Assembly (NCBI RefSeq): GCF_030651915.1
Contig: NZ_JAUSBV010000005.1
Location: 372,001 to 436,000, forward strand
Length of the DNA stretch: 64,000 bases
Direction: 5' to 3'
Origin: Parvibaculum sp.
Lineage (GTDB): Bacteria; Pseudomonadota; Alphaproteobacteria; Parvibaculales; Parvibaculaceae
Below are positions 1 through 9,232 of this stretch, piece after piece. Numbering within the stretch: the first letter of the stretch is position 1; every line of letters starts with the position of its first letter. A model generated the notes under the pieces. It was not told where the DNA came from and did no database searches. It saw only the letters and a program-made list of their open reading frames with translations. The position numbers were made by a program, and so were the translations under genes.

Positions 1-2255
1 TGCTGGCAGACGCGCGCATAATATTGCGCGGCATAGAGCGGGCGTTCGCCATCCGACATCGCGTCGGGATCGTCGAGATCGTAGATCACAATCAGATCGA
101 GATCGGAACTTGCGCTCATTTCCTCGCTGCCGAGCTTGCCCATGGCAACAACGCAGAAGCGGCCGCCGGGCATGCGTCCATGCTTCTCGGCCACGCGCGT
201 TTCGGCGACGGGGGCAAGGACCGCCACGAGCTCGGCCGCGAGCGCCGCATAGGCCGGGCCCGCCTCCTCGGCATCGGCGCTGCCGGTCAACACACGCACG
301 CCAAGACGGAAGCGGTATTCGCGCGCCCAGACGCGCACGAAATCGAGCGTGTCCTGATAGTCGCTGGCGTGAGCCAGCATATCGGCGAGGCTTCGATGCA
401 GCTCGACCGGATCGGGCAAGCCCTTGAAGAAGTCGGGATCGACGACCGCTTCCAGCACACGCGGGTTCTGACTGAGGTAGCGCGCCAGACGCGGCGCGGT
501 GCCGCAAATGCCGGCCAGCAGATCGAGCAGGCTCGGATTGGAATAGAGCATCGAGAAAAGCTGCACGCCCGCCGGCAGGCCGGTGAGGAATTTATCGAAA
601 CGGGAAAAGGCGGTGTCGGGGCTTGAGGTGCGCGAGAGCGCGCGCAGAAGCGCCGGCATCAGGCTGGTCAGCAATTCGCGCGAGCGGGGCGTGCGTGTGG
701 CGGCGAAGCGGCCCGTGTGCCAACCGCGAATGGCCTCCGACATTTCCGAGACTTTCTCGAAACCGAGACCGCGCAGCGTGTCGAGCGTTTCGGGATCGTC
801 CTCGGTGCCGGTGAAGACCAGACTGCCGCCGTCCTCGCCGAGCGGCGGCGCCGTCTCGAACAGCTTGGCGTAGTGACCCTGCACGCATTGCAGCCGCTTC
901 GTCAGTTCTTCCGAAAACGACGCGCGGTTGTCGAAACCCATGAAGCAGGCGACGTGATCGAGCCCCTCGTCTGTCTTCGGCAGCGTGTGGGTCTGCTCGT
1001 CGTCGATCATCTGCAAGCGATGCTCGAGCTTGCGGAGAAAGCGATAGGCTTCCTTCAGTTCCGCCGCCGCTTCGGGCGCGATCCATTGCTTGCGCGCCAG
1101 CTCGTCGAGCATCGCGCAGGTTTGCTTGCCGCGCAGTTCATGATCGCGGCCGCCGGCGATCAATTGCTGCGTCTGAACGAAAAACTCGATCTCGCGGATG
1201 CCGCCGCGTCCGAGCTTGATGTTGTGACCGGCGACGGCGACGACGCCGTGGCCGCCGACGGCGTGGATCTGGCGCTTCATCGAATGAATGTCGTCGATGG
1301 CGGCGTAGTCGAGATTCTTGCGCCAGATATAGGGCGTCAGGATTTTCAGGAAGCGCTCGCCGGCCGCGATGTCGCCGGCGACGGCGCGGGCCTTGATGAA
1401 GGCCGCGCGCTCCCAGTTCTGGCCGCGGCTTTCGTAATAGCTTTCGGCCGCCGGCAGCGATACCGCGACCGGCGTGCCGCCCGGATCGGGGCGCAGGCGC
1501 AGATCGGTGCGGAAGACATAGCCGTCGCCGGTCCGTTCCTGCAGCAGCTTGACGAGGTCCTTGGTCAGGCGGACGAAAAAATCGCCGTCGTCGAGACCCT
1601 GTTTCAACGGCAGCTGGCCGGGCTCGTAGAAGACGACGAGATCGATGTCGCTCGAATAGTTCAGCTCCCGGGCGCCGTATTTGCCCATGCCGAGAATGGC
1701 CAGACCCGAGCCGCGCGCCGAAACCTCTTCCGGTGCGCGGGCGATCTGGCCGCGTCTGGCCGCATCGACGAGGAGCCAGTCGATGCCGGCACCGACCGCC
1801 GCATCGGCGAAGGCGCTCAATGCGCCGGTGACCGCTTCCAGGTCCCAGGCGCCGCAGATGTCCGCCATGGCGATCAGCAGCGCCGCTTCGGACTTGGCCA
1901 TGCGCAGGGCGGCCATGATGTCGGCCTGCGTCGCGCAGGCGGCGGCCCCGTGCACGCGGCCGATCAGATCGTCCAGCGCCGTTTCAGGCGTGTGCAGGAG
2001 AAGGCGCGGCAGCCATTCCGGATGGCGGCGCAGGATGCGCGTCAGAAAGGGGGAGTTGCCCTGGATCGAGGCCAGAAGATGACGAACGGCCGCGTCGTCG
2101 AGCAGCGCGGCCAGCGCGTGGGCCGGTTCGTCCGTCGAGGCGGCGCGCGCTGCCTCGATATCGCCGGTCTCGCGCGCCACGCGCGCCTGATCGTAAGGTT
2201 GCGGCGCCAGGGACGCCCATTCGCGCAGCGTCTTCGCGCCGCTTACCCTTGTCAC
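1..2255 (-). CDS. glnE: Bifunctional glutamine synthetase adenylyltransferase/deadenylase (3' end outside window)
   Basis: GlnE attaches AMP to, and removes it from, glutamine synthetase in response to nitrogen status. About 751 N-terminal residues are in the window; the family is usually 950-1000, so the C-terminus lies beyond base 1. Both nucleotidyltransferase cores are visible: an N-terminal one (GMGKYGARELNYSSDIDLVV, adenylyl-removing half) and a second one near the edge (VAMGKLGSEEMSASSDLDLI, adenylylating half). I chose the GTG start at 2255, preceded by a GGACGAGG Shine-Dalgarno. It lies 58 bp after the histidine kinase gene on the same strand, probably the tail of the degP-two-component operon. 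Confidence 0.95.
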   Translation of the reverse strand, partial: MTRVSGAKTLREWASLAPQPYDQARVARETGDIEAARAASTDEPAHALAALLDDAAVRHLLASIQGNSPFLTRILRRHPEWLPRLLLHTPETALDDLIGRVHGAAACATQADIMAALRMAKSEAALLIAMADICGAWDLEAVTGALSAFADAAVGAGIDWLLVDAARRGQIARAPEEVSARGSGLAILGMGKYGARELNYSSDIDLVVFYEPGQLPLKQGLDDGDFFVRLTKDLVKLLQERTGDGYVFRTDLRLRPDPGGTPVAVSLPAAESYYESRGQNWERAAFIKARAVAGDIAAGERFLKILTPYIWRKNLDYAAIDDIHSMKRQIHAVGGHGVVAVAGHNIKLGRGGIREIEFFVQTQQLIAGGRDHELRGKQTCAMLDELARKQWIAPEAAAELKEAYRFLRKLEHRLQMIDDEQTHTLPKTDEGLDHVACFMGFDNRASFSEELTKRLQCVQGHYAKLFETAPPLGEDGGSLVFTGTEDDPETLDTLRGLGFEKVSEMSEAIRGWHTGRFAATRTPRSRELLTSLMPALLRALSRTSSPDTAFSRFDKFLTGLPAGVQLFSMLYSNPSLLDLLAGICGTAPRLARYLSQNPRVLEAVVDPDFFKGLPDPVELHRSLADMLAHASDYQDTLDFVRVWAREYRFRLGVRVLTGSADAEEAGPAYAALAAELVAVLAPVAETRVAEKHGRMPGGRFCVVAMGKLGSEEMSASSDLDLIVIYDLDDPDAMSDGERPLYAAQYYARVCQ

Positions 2256-2313
2256 GTGCCTCGTCCTTCGTCCTTTGCGCGCCGGTCCGGCGCACAGGCT
2301 AGCAGATTCCCGT

Positions 2314-3714
2314 TCAGCGGCCGGCGATCGGAAGGTGCAGGCTGACCTTGAGTCCGGGATGATTGTCGTCCAGCCGGATCTTGCCGCCATGCAGCCGGGT
2401 CACGGCGGCAACGAGGCTGAGACCGAGACCACTGCCCGGCGTGTTGCGGCTCGCCTCCAGCCGCACGAAGCGCTCGAGAACATGTTGCCGCTCGTCCGCC
2501 GGGATGCCGACGCCGTGATCGGCAACGGCGAGGATGACGCCGCGGCCGGGCTGCTCCGGATCGGCCATGGCCGAGACCGTGATGCTGCGCTCGACATCGG
2601 GCGCCGGCGGCAGTCCGTGTTTGACCGCATTGTCGAGAAGATTGGCCGTCGCCTGAGAGAGCAGCTCGCGATTGCCGCGGATCTGCAGGCCCTCCTGCAC
2701 ATCGACATGCAATGTCATGCCGCTTTGTTCGGCAACGGGCTCGTAGAGCTCGGCAGCGTCGTTGACGATCACCGCGAGATCGACCCAGGTCATCGATTCG
2801 CGCAGCGAGCCCGCTTCGGCGCGCGCGATCATCAGCAGCGCGTTGAAGGTGCCCAGCAGGTTGTCGGCCTCGGCGATGGTGCGTTCGAGCGCGTGACGGT
2901 AGTCGGCCGGCGAGGCTTCCTGCATCAATGTGACTTCGAGGCGGTTGCGCAGGCGGTTGAGCGGGCTGCGCAGATCATGCGCGATATTGTCGGTGACCTG
3001 CCGCATGCCGGTCATCAGCGCCTCGATCTGGTCGAGCATGGCGTTGAGGTTGCGGCCCAGCTGATCGAGTTCGTCACCCGTGCCGGCAATGGGCAGGCGC
3101 TGCGAAAGATCGCCCTCCATGATGTCGCGGCTCGACTTGTTGATGTCGTCGACGCGCGCCAGCATGTTGCGGCTCATGAAGAGACCACCGGCCAGACCGA
3201 GCGCCACCGTCATGGCGATCGCCCAGATCAGCGCGTTGGTGATCAGGCTTTCGATCTCGCGCCGTTCCTGCACGTCGCGACCGACCAGCAGGAAATAGCC
3301 TTCCTGCAGGAAAAAGGCGCGGGCGCGGGCCGCCTTCACTTCCGTGCCGTCGAGCGTCTTGCGGTTGTAGTCGAAATCGAACCAGCCGTCGGGACCGACT
3401 GTCACCGAGGGACGCGCGTCCAGCGTGCCCGCCAGAACGCGGCCGGCAGGGTCGAGCACGAGATAGAGGCTCTGGCCGGGATCGCGCGAGCGCTGGATGA
3501 CGGTGTGGACCAGAAGCGGCAGTCCGCCTTGCCGGTATTGCTCGGCAAGGCCGGCAATTTCGGCCTCCACCGCTTCGTCGGTCTGGCGGGCCAGAAAACC
3601 GGCGGTATTCCAATAGACATAGGCCAGAAGCGTGATCGCCGAAGCGGCAAACAACGCCAGATAGATGACCGCGAGCCGAAAGGTCGAGGTCTTGAGGAGA
3701 TTAGTCAGCGGCAC
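2314..3714 (-). CDS. OmpR-partner sensor histidine kinase
   Basis: This is a membrane sensor kinase of the EnvZ/QseC type, about 466 residues. Order of parts: N-terminal membrane helix (about residues 10-30), periplasmic sensor segment, second helix near 165-185, HAMP linker, HisKA domain with phospho-acceptor His246 (IAHDLRSPLNRL), and a C-terminal HATPase with N box (NLLDNAVKHG), G1 (DHGVGIP) and G2 (GSGLGLSL). The GTG start at 3714 overlaps the regulator gene by 14 bp, so the two are translationally coupled. A longer reading frame to 3804 would run deep into the regulator. The signal sensed is not evident; the link to degP suggests envelope stress (inference). Confidence 0.9.
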   Translation of the reverse strand: MPLTNLLKTSTFRLAVIYLALFAASAITLLAYVYWNTAGFLARQTDEAVEAEIAGLAEQYRQGGLPLLVHTVIQRSRDPGQSLYLVLDPAGRVLAGTLDARPSVTVGPDGWFDFDYNRKTLDGTEVKAARARAFFLQEGYFLLVGRDVQERREIESLITNALIWAIAMTVALGLAGGLFMSRNMLARVDDINKSSRDIMEGDLSQRLPIAGTGDELDQLGRNLNAMLDQIEALMTGMRQVTDNIAHDLRSPLNRLRNRLEVTLMQEASPADYRHALERTIAEADNLLGTFNALLMIARAEAGSLRESMTWVDLAVIVNDAAELYEPVAEQSGMTLHVDVQEGLQIRGNRELLSQATANLLDNAVKHGLPPAPDVERSITVSAMADPEQPGRGVILAVADHGVGIPADERQHVLERFVRLEASRNTPGSGLGLSLVAAVTRLHGGKIRLDDNHPGLKVSLHLPIAGR

Positions 3715-4378
3715 GTAGCGAGTATCCGGCTCCCCGAACGGTATGCAAGAGCGGCTGCTGGAAATTCTTGTCGATCTTGGCTCGCAGCCGCGAGATATGC
3801 ACATCGATCACATTTGTCTGCGGGTCGAAATGATACTCCCAGACGTTCTCCAGCAACATGGTCCGTGTGACGACCTGGCCCGCATGCTTCATCAGATATT
3901 CGAGCAGCCGGAATTCGCGCGGCTGGAGGTCGATTTCCTGGCCTTCGCGGACGACTTTCCGAGCCAGCAGGTCGATTTCAAGATTGCCGACCTGAAGCCG
4001 GGTGCGGACCTGGTCGGGATTGGAGCGGCGCACCAGCACTTCGATTCGGGCCAGCAATTCGGCGAAGGCATATGGTTTGGTCAGATAATCGTCGCCGCCA
4101 GCCTTCAGGCCCTTGATGCGGTCGTCCACTTCGCCGAGGGCGGAGAGAAACAGCACCGGCGTCCTGACGGCCTCTTCCCGCAAGGTCTCGACGACGCTCA
4201 GGCCGTCGCGCTTCGGCAGCATCCGGTCGACGATCATCACGTCGAAGGTGCTGGAGAAAGCCAGCGTCAGGCCTTCCTCGCCATCTGCCGCGTGATCGAC
4301 GATATGGCCACTTTCGCGCAGGCCCTTCACGACATAGGCGGCGGCTTCCAGGTCGTCCTCGATCACCAGAATGCGCAT
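3701..4378 (-). CDS. OmpR/PhoB-family response regulator
   Basis: Two-domain transcription regulator of 225 residues. The receiver domain has acidic residues E7, D8 and D9, phospho-acceptor Asp51 (IVDRMLP), a switch Ser and Lys in the TKPYAF segment, and is followed by a winged-helix DNA-binding domain (residues about 125-222, with LQPREFRLLEYL and DVHISRLRAKID). The ATG at 4378 starts MRILVIEDD, the usual family start; the longer frame adds 16 unconserved residues. It sits 183 bp downstream of degP and overlaps the kinase gene by 14 bp, so it is the cognate regulator of that kinase. Confidence 0.92.
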   Translation of the reverse strand: MRILVIEDDLEAAAYVVKGLRESGHIVDHAADGEEGLTLAFSSTFDVMIVDRMLPKRDGLSVVETLREEAVRTPVLFLSALGEVDDRIKGLKAGGDDYLTKPYAFAELLARIEVLVRRSNPDQVRTRLQVGNLEIDLLARKVVREGQEIDLQPREFRLLEYLMKHAGQVVTRTMLLENVWEYHFDPQTNVIDVHISRLRAKIDKNFQQPLLHTVRGAGYSLRAAD

Positions 4379-4561
4379 GTTCCAATCAAACTCCCAGCTC
4401 TCGATGGCGCCTGCGACGGCAGGCAAACGGGCGAACCGCGCCGCCGATGCTGCGGGGGGGTGGCATCGGACGGCGCGGTCCTGCAGCCCAAATCCGGTGG
4501 GGTCCGGGCTGCATCGTTACCATGCGTCCGCCCCTTCCGTTCCCCGGGGGGCGTGAGGCGC

Positions 4562-6019
4562 TTACGATTTGTTCAACGACAGCGCCACGAAGCGCTGCTG
4601 TTCTTCACTGCGCAAAAGCAGAAGCACCGAGCTCTTGTCGGCCTTGCTTGCCGCTTCCACGCCGGCCACGACGTCGCCGGGCTTCTTCACGTCCTTGCCG
4701 GAAACCTTCACGATCACATCGCCGGGACGCACACCCTTTTCGGCTGCGTCGCTGGCCGGATCGACACTCTGCACGACCACGCCATCGGGCGTTTCGGTCA
4801 ACGCAAGCCCAAGGCTCATCGTTGCACCGGCAGCCGGCGTCTCGCTCGGTGTTGCGGCGGCCACATCGATCGTGTCGGGGAAGGTGCCGATATTGGCGGT
4901 CAGCGTGCGGCGCTTGCCGTCGCGCCAGACGACGATCTTCGAGCGTGTGTCGGGTTTGAGTTCGGCGACAGTGCGGCTGACCGCGCGGACATCTTCCATG
5001 TCCTTGCCATCGACATTGAGAATGACGTCGCCGGTCAGGACGCCGGCCTTCTTTGCCGGGCTGTCCTCGGCCACCTGCGCCACAAGTGCACCTTGCGGTT
5101 TGTCGAGCGCCAGCGAGGTTGCCATTTCCGGGTCGACCTGCTGGATCGTGACGCCGAGCCAGCCGCGCGTGACCCGGCCGCTTTCCTTGAGATCAGCGAT
5201 CACCTTCGAGGCGATCGAAGACGGAATGGCAAAGCCGATGCCGACGCTGCCGCCGGTCGGCGAAAAGATCGCCGTATTGACGCCGATCACATTGCCATGC
5301 ACGTCGAAGGTCGGACCGCCGGAATTGCCGCGATTGATCGAGGCGTCGATCTGAATGAAATCGTCATAAGGGCCGGCGCCGATTTCACGGCCGCGCGCCG
5401 ATACGATGCCCGTCGTGACCGTGCCGCCGAGACCGAAAGGATTGCCGACCGCCAGCACCCAGTCGCCGACGCGAACCGTGTCGGAATTGCCGAAGGCCAC
5501 ATAGGGAAGATCGGTCTTGCTCTCGATCTTGACCAGCGCCAGATCGGTCTTCGGATCGCGGCCGATCAGCTTTGCGGCCATCTCGGTGCCGTCATTGCGG
5601 ACGACGGTGATGTCCTTGCCCTCGCCGACGACATGGTTGTTGGTGACGACATACCCATCGGCCGAGATAATGAAGCCCGAGCCCAACGCCATCGCCTGAC
5701 GTCCGCGCGGTGCACTACCCGGATCCTGCGGCTGCAGGTCGCGGAAGAAACGTTCGAACGGGCTGCCGGGCGGAAACGGCAGATCGGGAACGCCCGCCGG
5801 CGCGCGAACGGCACGTTCCTCGGCGACGCGAATGCTGACCACGGCGGGACTGACTTTTTCCACAAGGTCGGCAAAGCTCGGCAGGCGCTCAAGGGCACTG
5901 GCAGCGGGCGCGGCCGACCTGGTGTCGAGTGGCTGGGCCTGCACACCGGAGGCTGCGAGCGCCAAAGCCAGAGCGCCGAACGCCATGGAAACGACGTAGT
6001 TCTTTCCGCCCATCTTCAT
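4562..6019 (-). CDS. degP: Do/DegP-family periplasmic serine protease
   Basis: HtrA/Do protease that degrades or chaperones misfolded envelope proteins. The protein is 485 residues, with a signal peptide (MKMGGKN start, cleavage near VQA-Q) and a trypsin-like domain with triad His129 (TNNHVVGEG), Asp159 (KTDLALVK) and Ser233 (RGNSGGPTF). Two PDZ domains follow (around 290-375 and 395-480). The start at 6019 has an AGGAGAT Shine-Dalgarno 7 nt upstream, which excludes the longer frame to 6061. It lies 130 bp downstream of ccmH and upstream of the two-component pair, the conserved rhizobial order. Confidence 0.95.
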   Translation of the reverse strand: MKMGGKNYVVSMAFGALALALAASGVQAQPLDTRSAAPAASALERLPSFADLVEKVSPAVVSIRVAEERAVRAPAGVPDLPFPPGSPFERFFRDLQPQDPGSAPRGRQAMALGSGFIISADGYVVTNNHVVGEGKDITVVRNDGTEMAAKLIGRDPKTDLALVKIESKTDLPYVAFGNSDTVRVGDWVLAVGNPFGLGGTVTTGIVSARGREIGAGPYDDFIQIDASINRGNSGGPTFDVHGNVIGVNTAIFSPTGGSVGIGFAIPSSIASKVIADLKESGRVTRGWLGVTIQQVDPEMATSLALDKPQGALVAQVAEDSPAKKAGVLTGDVILNVDGKDMEDVRAVSRTVAELKPDTRSKIVVWRDGKRRTLTANIGTFPDTIDVAAATPSETPAAGATMSLGLALTETPDGVVVQSVDPASDAAEKGVRPGDVIVKVSGKDVKKPGDVVAGVEAASKADKSSVLLLLRSEEQQRFVALSLNKS

Positions 6020-6149
6020 TGCAGTGATCTCCTGTCGATGCGGTCCAACCGCACTGCACACGTTACTTTGGGGATCAGCATCATGTCCTGATCCTTACCA
6101 ATTCATGTCTGGAATATTACAAATCCGTAAGGCCAAAATATGGCGGTGC

Positions 6150-6629
6150 TTATTCGGATTTGTCCGCCGTTTCGGCGTTTGCCAGCGCCGCCAGACGCGC
6201 CTCTTCATCGGCGGTCAGCCGCTGGCCCTCATCTCCGGTCCGGGCCCGGCGCAGTATCAGCAGCGCAATGCCGCCGCCGACCACGAGCACGAGACCCGGC
6301 GCCAGCCAGAGCAGCCATGTCGCGGGCGTGAAAGGCGGCGTCATCAGAACGAAGTCGCCGTATCGCGCAACGACAAAGGCAAACACCTCGGCGTCGGTGT
6401 CACCAGCGCGGATGCGGTCGCGAACAAGGGCGCGAAGATCGTGCGCGAGTTCGGCATCGGAATCGTCGATCGACTGGTTCTGACAAACGAGGCAGCGCAG
6501 TTCCTTCGAAATTGCACGGGCGCGCGCTTCGGCGGCGGGTTCGTCGAGCATCTCCGATGGATTGAGCGCGGCGAAACCGGGTCCGACGAGCGCCAGAAGA
6601 AGCAGAATGGCTGCCAGCGCCGCGCGCAT
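6150..6629 (-). CDS. ccmH: Cytochrome c maturation thiol oxidoreductase CcmH (CycL)
   Basis: CcmH reduces the CxxC thiols of apocytochrome c before heme ligation. The 159-residue protein has a signal peptide (cleavage near GFA-A), the family motif LRCLVCQNQSIDDS with both redox cysteines around residues 46-49, and one membrane helix near 107-127 followed by a charged cytoplasmic tail, as in the short (non-fused) alphaproteobacterial CcmH. The start is 4 nt after the ccmF stop, so it belongs to the same transcript. Confidence 0.95.
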   Translation of the reverse strand: MRAALAAILLLLALVGPGFAALNPSEMLDEPAAEARARAISKELRCLVCQNQSIDDSDAELAHDLRALVRDRIRAGDTDAEVFAFVVARYGDFVLMTPPFTPATWLLWLAPGLVLVVGGGIALLILRRARTGDEGQRLTADEEARLAALANAETADKSE

Positions 6630-6633
6630 GGGG

Positions 6634-8622
6634 CTACTCCGCGGCTACGGGCCTTGCGCCCGCATGAGTCTTTGCGCTGACCGGCGCACCGACGCGCAAA
6701 CGCCGGTCGGTCAGCGATATGGCGCCGCCGATTGCCATGATCATGCCGCCGATCCATATCCATGGCGCCAGCGCATTGCGATAGGCCCGCACGACCCATT
6801 TGCCCTCGCCGGCCACATCGCCCAATACGACATAGATGTCGCTCAACCAGTTGGTATGGATGCCGGCTTCGGTTTTTTCCTGCCGCTCAGCCGGAAAGCG
6901 CCGCTTCTCGGGCATCAAACGGGCGACAAAGCGGTCGCCGCGATCAATACGGACGACGCCGGTCGTTGCCTCGAAGTTCGGGCCATCGCGCATGCCGACC
7001 GCCTCGAGCGTCAGCGTGTATCCAGCCAGCTGCGTACTTTCGCCCGGTGCGAGCGCAACGATGGTCTCGGCGCGCCATGCCGTGACGCCGACAATGCCGG
7101 CCACCGCGATGCCGAGACCGCCATGCGCCAGCGCCATGCCCCAGGCAGCGCGCGGCGAACGGCGCGCACGGGCCATGCTCTCCGTGAGCGGAACCGAAAA
7201 GAGCTTGATGCGCCAGGCGATTTCCGATGCCGCGCCGGCAACCAGCCAGACCGCCAGCGCCATGCCGAGCGGTGCAAGCCATGGGCCCTCCCACATGAAG
7301 GCATAGGCCAGCAGCATCGCGACGAAAGCGAGACCGGCGGCCACCATCAGCCGTTCGGCGGCGCCCTGAATGTCAGCCCGCTTCCAGCCAAGAAAGGGGC
7401 CGAACGGCACCAGCAGCAACAGCACAACGAAAATCGGCACGAAAGTCAGATTGAAGAATGTCGGTCCCACCGTGATCTTGGGTCCGTTCACGGCATCAAG
7501 CAGCAATGGATAGAGCGTACCGAAAAACACCGCAGCGGTGGCCGCCGCCAGCAGCAGATTGTTGACCAGCAGCGCGCCTTCGCGGCTGGCCGGCGCAAAG
7601 ATGCCGCCGGTCTTCAGCAAGGGCGCGCGCCACGCGTAAAGCGCAAGCGATCCGCCGACAAAGAAAATCAGTATGCCGAGAATGAAAATGCCGCGCTCGG
7701 GGTCGACCGCAAATGCGTGAACCGACGTCAGCACACCGGAGCGCACGAGAAAGGTTCCCAGCAGCGACAGTGAGAAAGCGATGATGGCAAGCAGCAACGT
7801 CCAGCTTTTCAGCGCACCGCGCTTCTCGGCGACAATCGCAGAATGCAAAAGTGCCGTGCCAACGATCCACGGCATCAGCGACGCATTTTCAACCGGATCC
7901 CAGAACCAGAAGCCGCCCCAACCCAGCGTGTAATAGGCCCACCACGAGCCCATGGCGATGCCGATGGTCAGCGACAGCCATGCGGCCAGCGCCCAGGGAC
8001 GAACCCAACGCGCCCAGCTCGCGTCGACACGGCCTTCGATCAACGCGGCGACAGCAAATGAGAAGGTCATCGAGTAGCCGACATAGCCGGCATAGAGCCA
8101 TGGCGGATGGAAAGCGAGTGCCCGATCCTGCAGCAGCGGGTTAAGGCCGGTTCCTTCGAACGGCGCCGGATCGAGCCGAATGAACGGATTGGAGGTCAAA
8201 ACGATGAAGAGCAGGAAGGCAACCGCAATCGACGCCTGTACCGACAACACACGCGCGCGCAATGTGTCGGGCAGGTTGCGGCCGAAGAGTGCCACCATCG
8301 CACCGAACAGCGCGAGGATCAGCACCCAGAGAACCATCGAACCCTCGTGGTTGCCCCAAACGCCGGAAATCTTGAAGATCAGTGGCTTCGCCGAATGCGA
8401 ATTGTCGTAGGCGAGCTTCAGCGAGAAATCGGAGACCAGGAAAGCCCAGGTCAGCGCGGCGAAGGCGAGCGACACCAGCGCGAGCTGCAATAACGCCGCC
8501 GGACCGGCAATCGCCATGAGCGCCGCATCGCGGCGATAGGCACCCAGCATCGGCACAGCCGTCTGCGCGATCGCAACGGCCAGCGCCAGCACCAGCGCGA
8601 AATGGCCAATCTCGACAATCAT
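6634..8622 (-). CDS. ccmF: Heme lyase CcmF (CycK)
   Basis: Polytopic inner-membrane heme lyase that, with CcmH and CcmI, joins heme from CcmE to apocytochrome c. It is 662 residues with many membrane helices and the tryptophan-rich WWD segment (GSWWAYYTLGWGGFWFWDP, about residues 223-241), followed by MPWIVGTALLHS and further helices. The ATG start at 8622 encodes MIVEIGHFAL, the family N-terminus. A 13-bp sequence that includes this start codon is repeated just upstream (see findings), so the start is 10 bp past the ccmE stop rather than overlapping it. Confidence 0.96.
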   Translation of the reverse strand: MIVEIGHFALVLALAVAIAQTAVPMLGAYRRDAALMAIAGPAALLQLALVSLAFAALTWAFLVSDFSLKLAYDNSHSAKPLIFKISGVWGNHEGSMVLWVLILALFGAMVALFGRNLPDTLRARVLSVQASIAVAFLLFIVLTSNPFIRLDPAPFEGTGLNPLLQDRALAFHPPWLYAGYVGYSMTFSFAVAALIEGRVDASWARWVRPWALAAWLSLTIGIAMGSWWAYYTLGWGGFWFWDPVENASLMPWIVGTALLHSAIVAEKRGALKSWTLLLAIIAFSLSLLGTFLVRSGVLTSVHAFAVDPERGIFILGILIFFVGGSLALYAWRAPLLKTGGIFAPASREGALLVNNLLLAAATAAVFFGTLYPLLLDAVNGPKITVGPTFFNLTFVPIFVVLLLLVPFGPFLGWKRADIQGAAERLMVAAGLAFVAMLLAYAFMWEGPWLAPLGMALAVWLVAGAASEIAWRIKLFSVPLTESMARARRSPRAAWGMALAHGGLGIAVAGIVGVTAWRAETIVALAPGESTQLAGYTLTLEAVGMRDGPNFEATTGVVRIDRGDRFVARLMPEKRRFPAERQEKTEAGIHTNWLSDIYVVLGDVAGEGKWVVRAYRNALAPWIWIGGMIMAIGGAISLTDRRLRVGAPVSAKTHAGARPVAAE

Positions 8623-8637
8623 GACTCGACAATCATG
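8611..8637. repeat. 13-bp tandem repeat at the ccmE/ccmF junction
   Basis: CTCGACAATCATG occurs at 8611-8623 and again at 8625-8637, period 14. On the minus strand each copy carries ATG ATT GTC GAG, the first four codons of ccmF. The upstream ATG (8636) overlaps the ccmE TGA stop but now reads only five codons (M-I-V-E-S) to a TGA that overlaps the real ccmF ATG at 8622. Confidence 0.9.
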
Positions 8638-9115
8638 GGTAACTGCCCTGCCCGTAAGTCTCGGCATGGGAGGCTTCGGCGCCTTCACCCTGCCAGTTGC
8701 CGCCGCGCTTCAGCGCGTCGACGACTTCGGGCGGCATGTAGGTTTCGTCATGCTTGGCGAGCACCGTGTCGGCGGCGAATGTTCCGTCTTCGAGCAACAT
8801 GCCCTCGGCGATGACGCCCTGGTTCTCGCGGAAGAGATCGGGAAGGATGCCGCGGTAGGAAACGGTGATCGTCTCGACCATATCGGTGACGTTAAAGCGC
8901 GCGGCGCCGTCGGAGAGCGTTTCGACCGACCCGGTTTCCACGAGACCGCCGAGGCGAATGCGCTGACCCGGCGCCACCTCGCGTTCGACAACGTCGCTGG
9001 GGCTGTAGAAAAAGACGATGCTGTCGCGCATCGCATAAAGCACCAGCCCGACGGCCAGCGCCAGAATGGCAAGGCCGACGGCGATGAAGGCGGCGCGGCG
9101 CTGCTTGCGCGTCAT
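8633..9115 (-). CDS. ccmE: Periplasmic heme chaperone CcmE (CycJ)
   Basis: CcmE binds heme covalently in the periplasm and hands it to CcmF. The 160-residue protein has one N-terminal membrane anchor (about 9-29), a beta-barrel (OB-like) domain ([24 protein letters not shown]), and the heme-binding histidine followed by tyrosine in AKHDETYMP (around residue 124). The disordered C-terminal tail is typical. It is separated from ccmI by the chitosanase-like gene, which is not usual in this operon. Confidence 0.96.
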   Translation of the reverse strand: MTRKQRRAAFIAVGLAILALAVGLVLYAMRDSIVFFYSPSDVVEREVAPGQRIRLGGLVETGSVETLSDGAARFNVTDMVETITVSYRGILPDLFRENQGVIAEGMLLEDGTFAADTVLAKHDETYMPPEVVDALKRGGNWQGEGAEASHAETYGQGSYP

Positions 9116-9232
9116 GACTGTTCCTTTGTCCCTGTCACAAGGCTCCGGGATGGCAAGATATAGCGGGGGCCGCCGGGCCGATCAAACCGCTAAATGGTCG
9201 CGGCAAAAGGGGTTTTTGTTCCAAAATGAGGG

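Noticed and set aside
717-2345. 542-codon plus-strand open frame across glnE
   Set aside because: It is antisense to a clear glnE coding sequence; such frames are common in GC-rich genes with third-position GC.
6062-6149. Heat-shock or EcfG promoter before degP
   Set aside because: No convincing RpoH or GGAAC/CGTT pair at proper spacing in the 130-bp gap.
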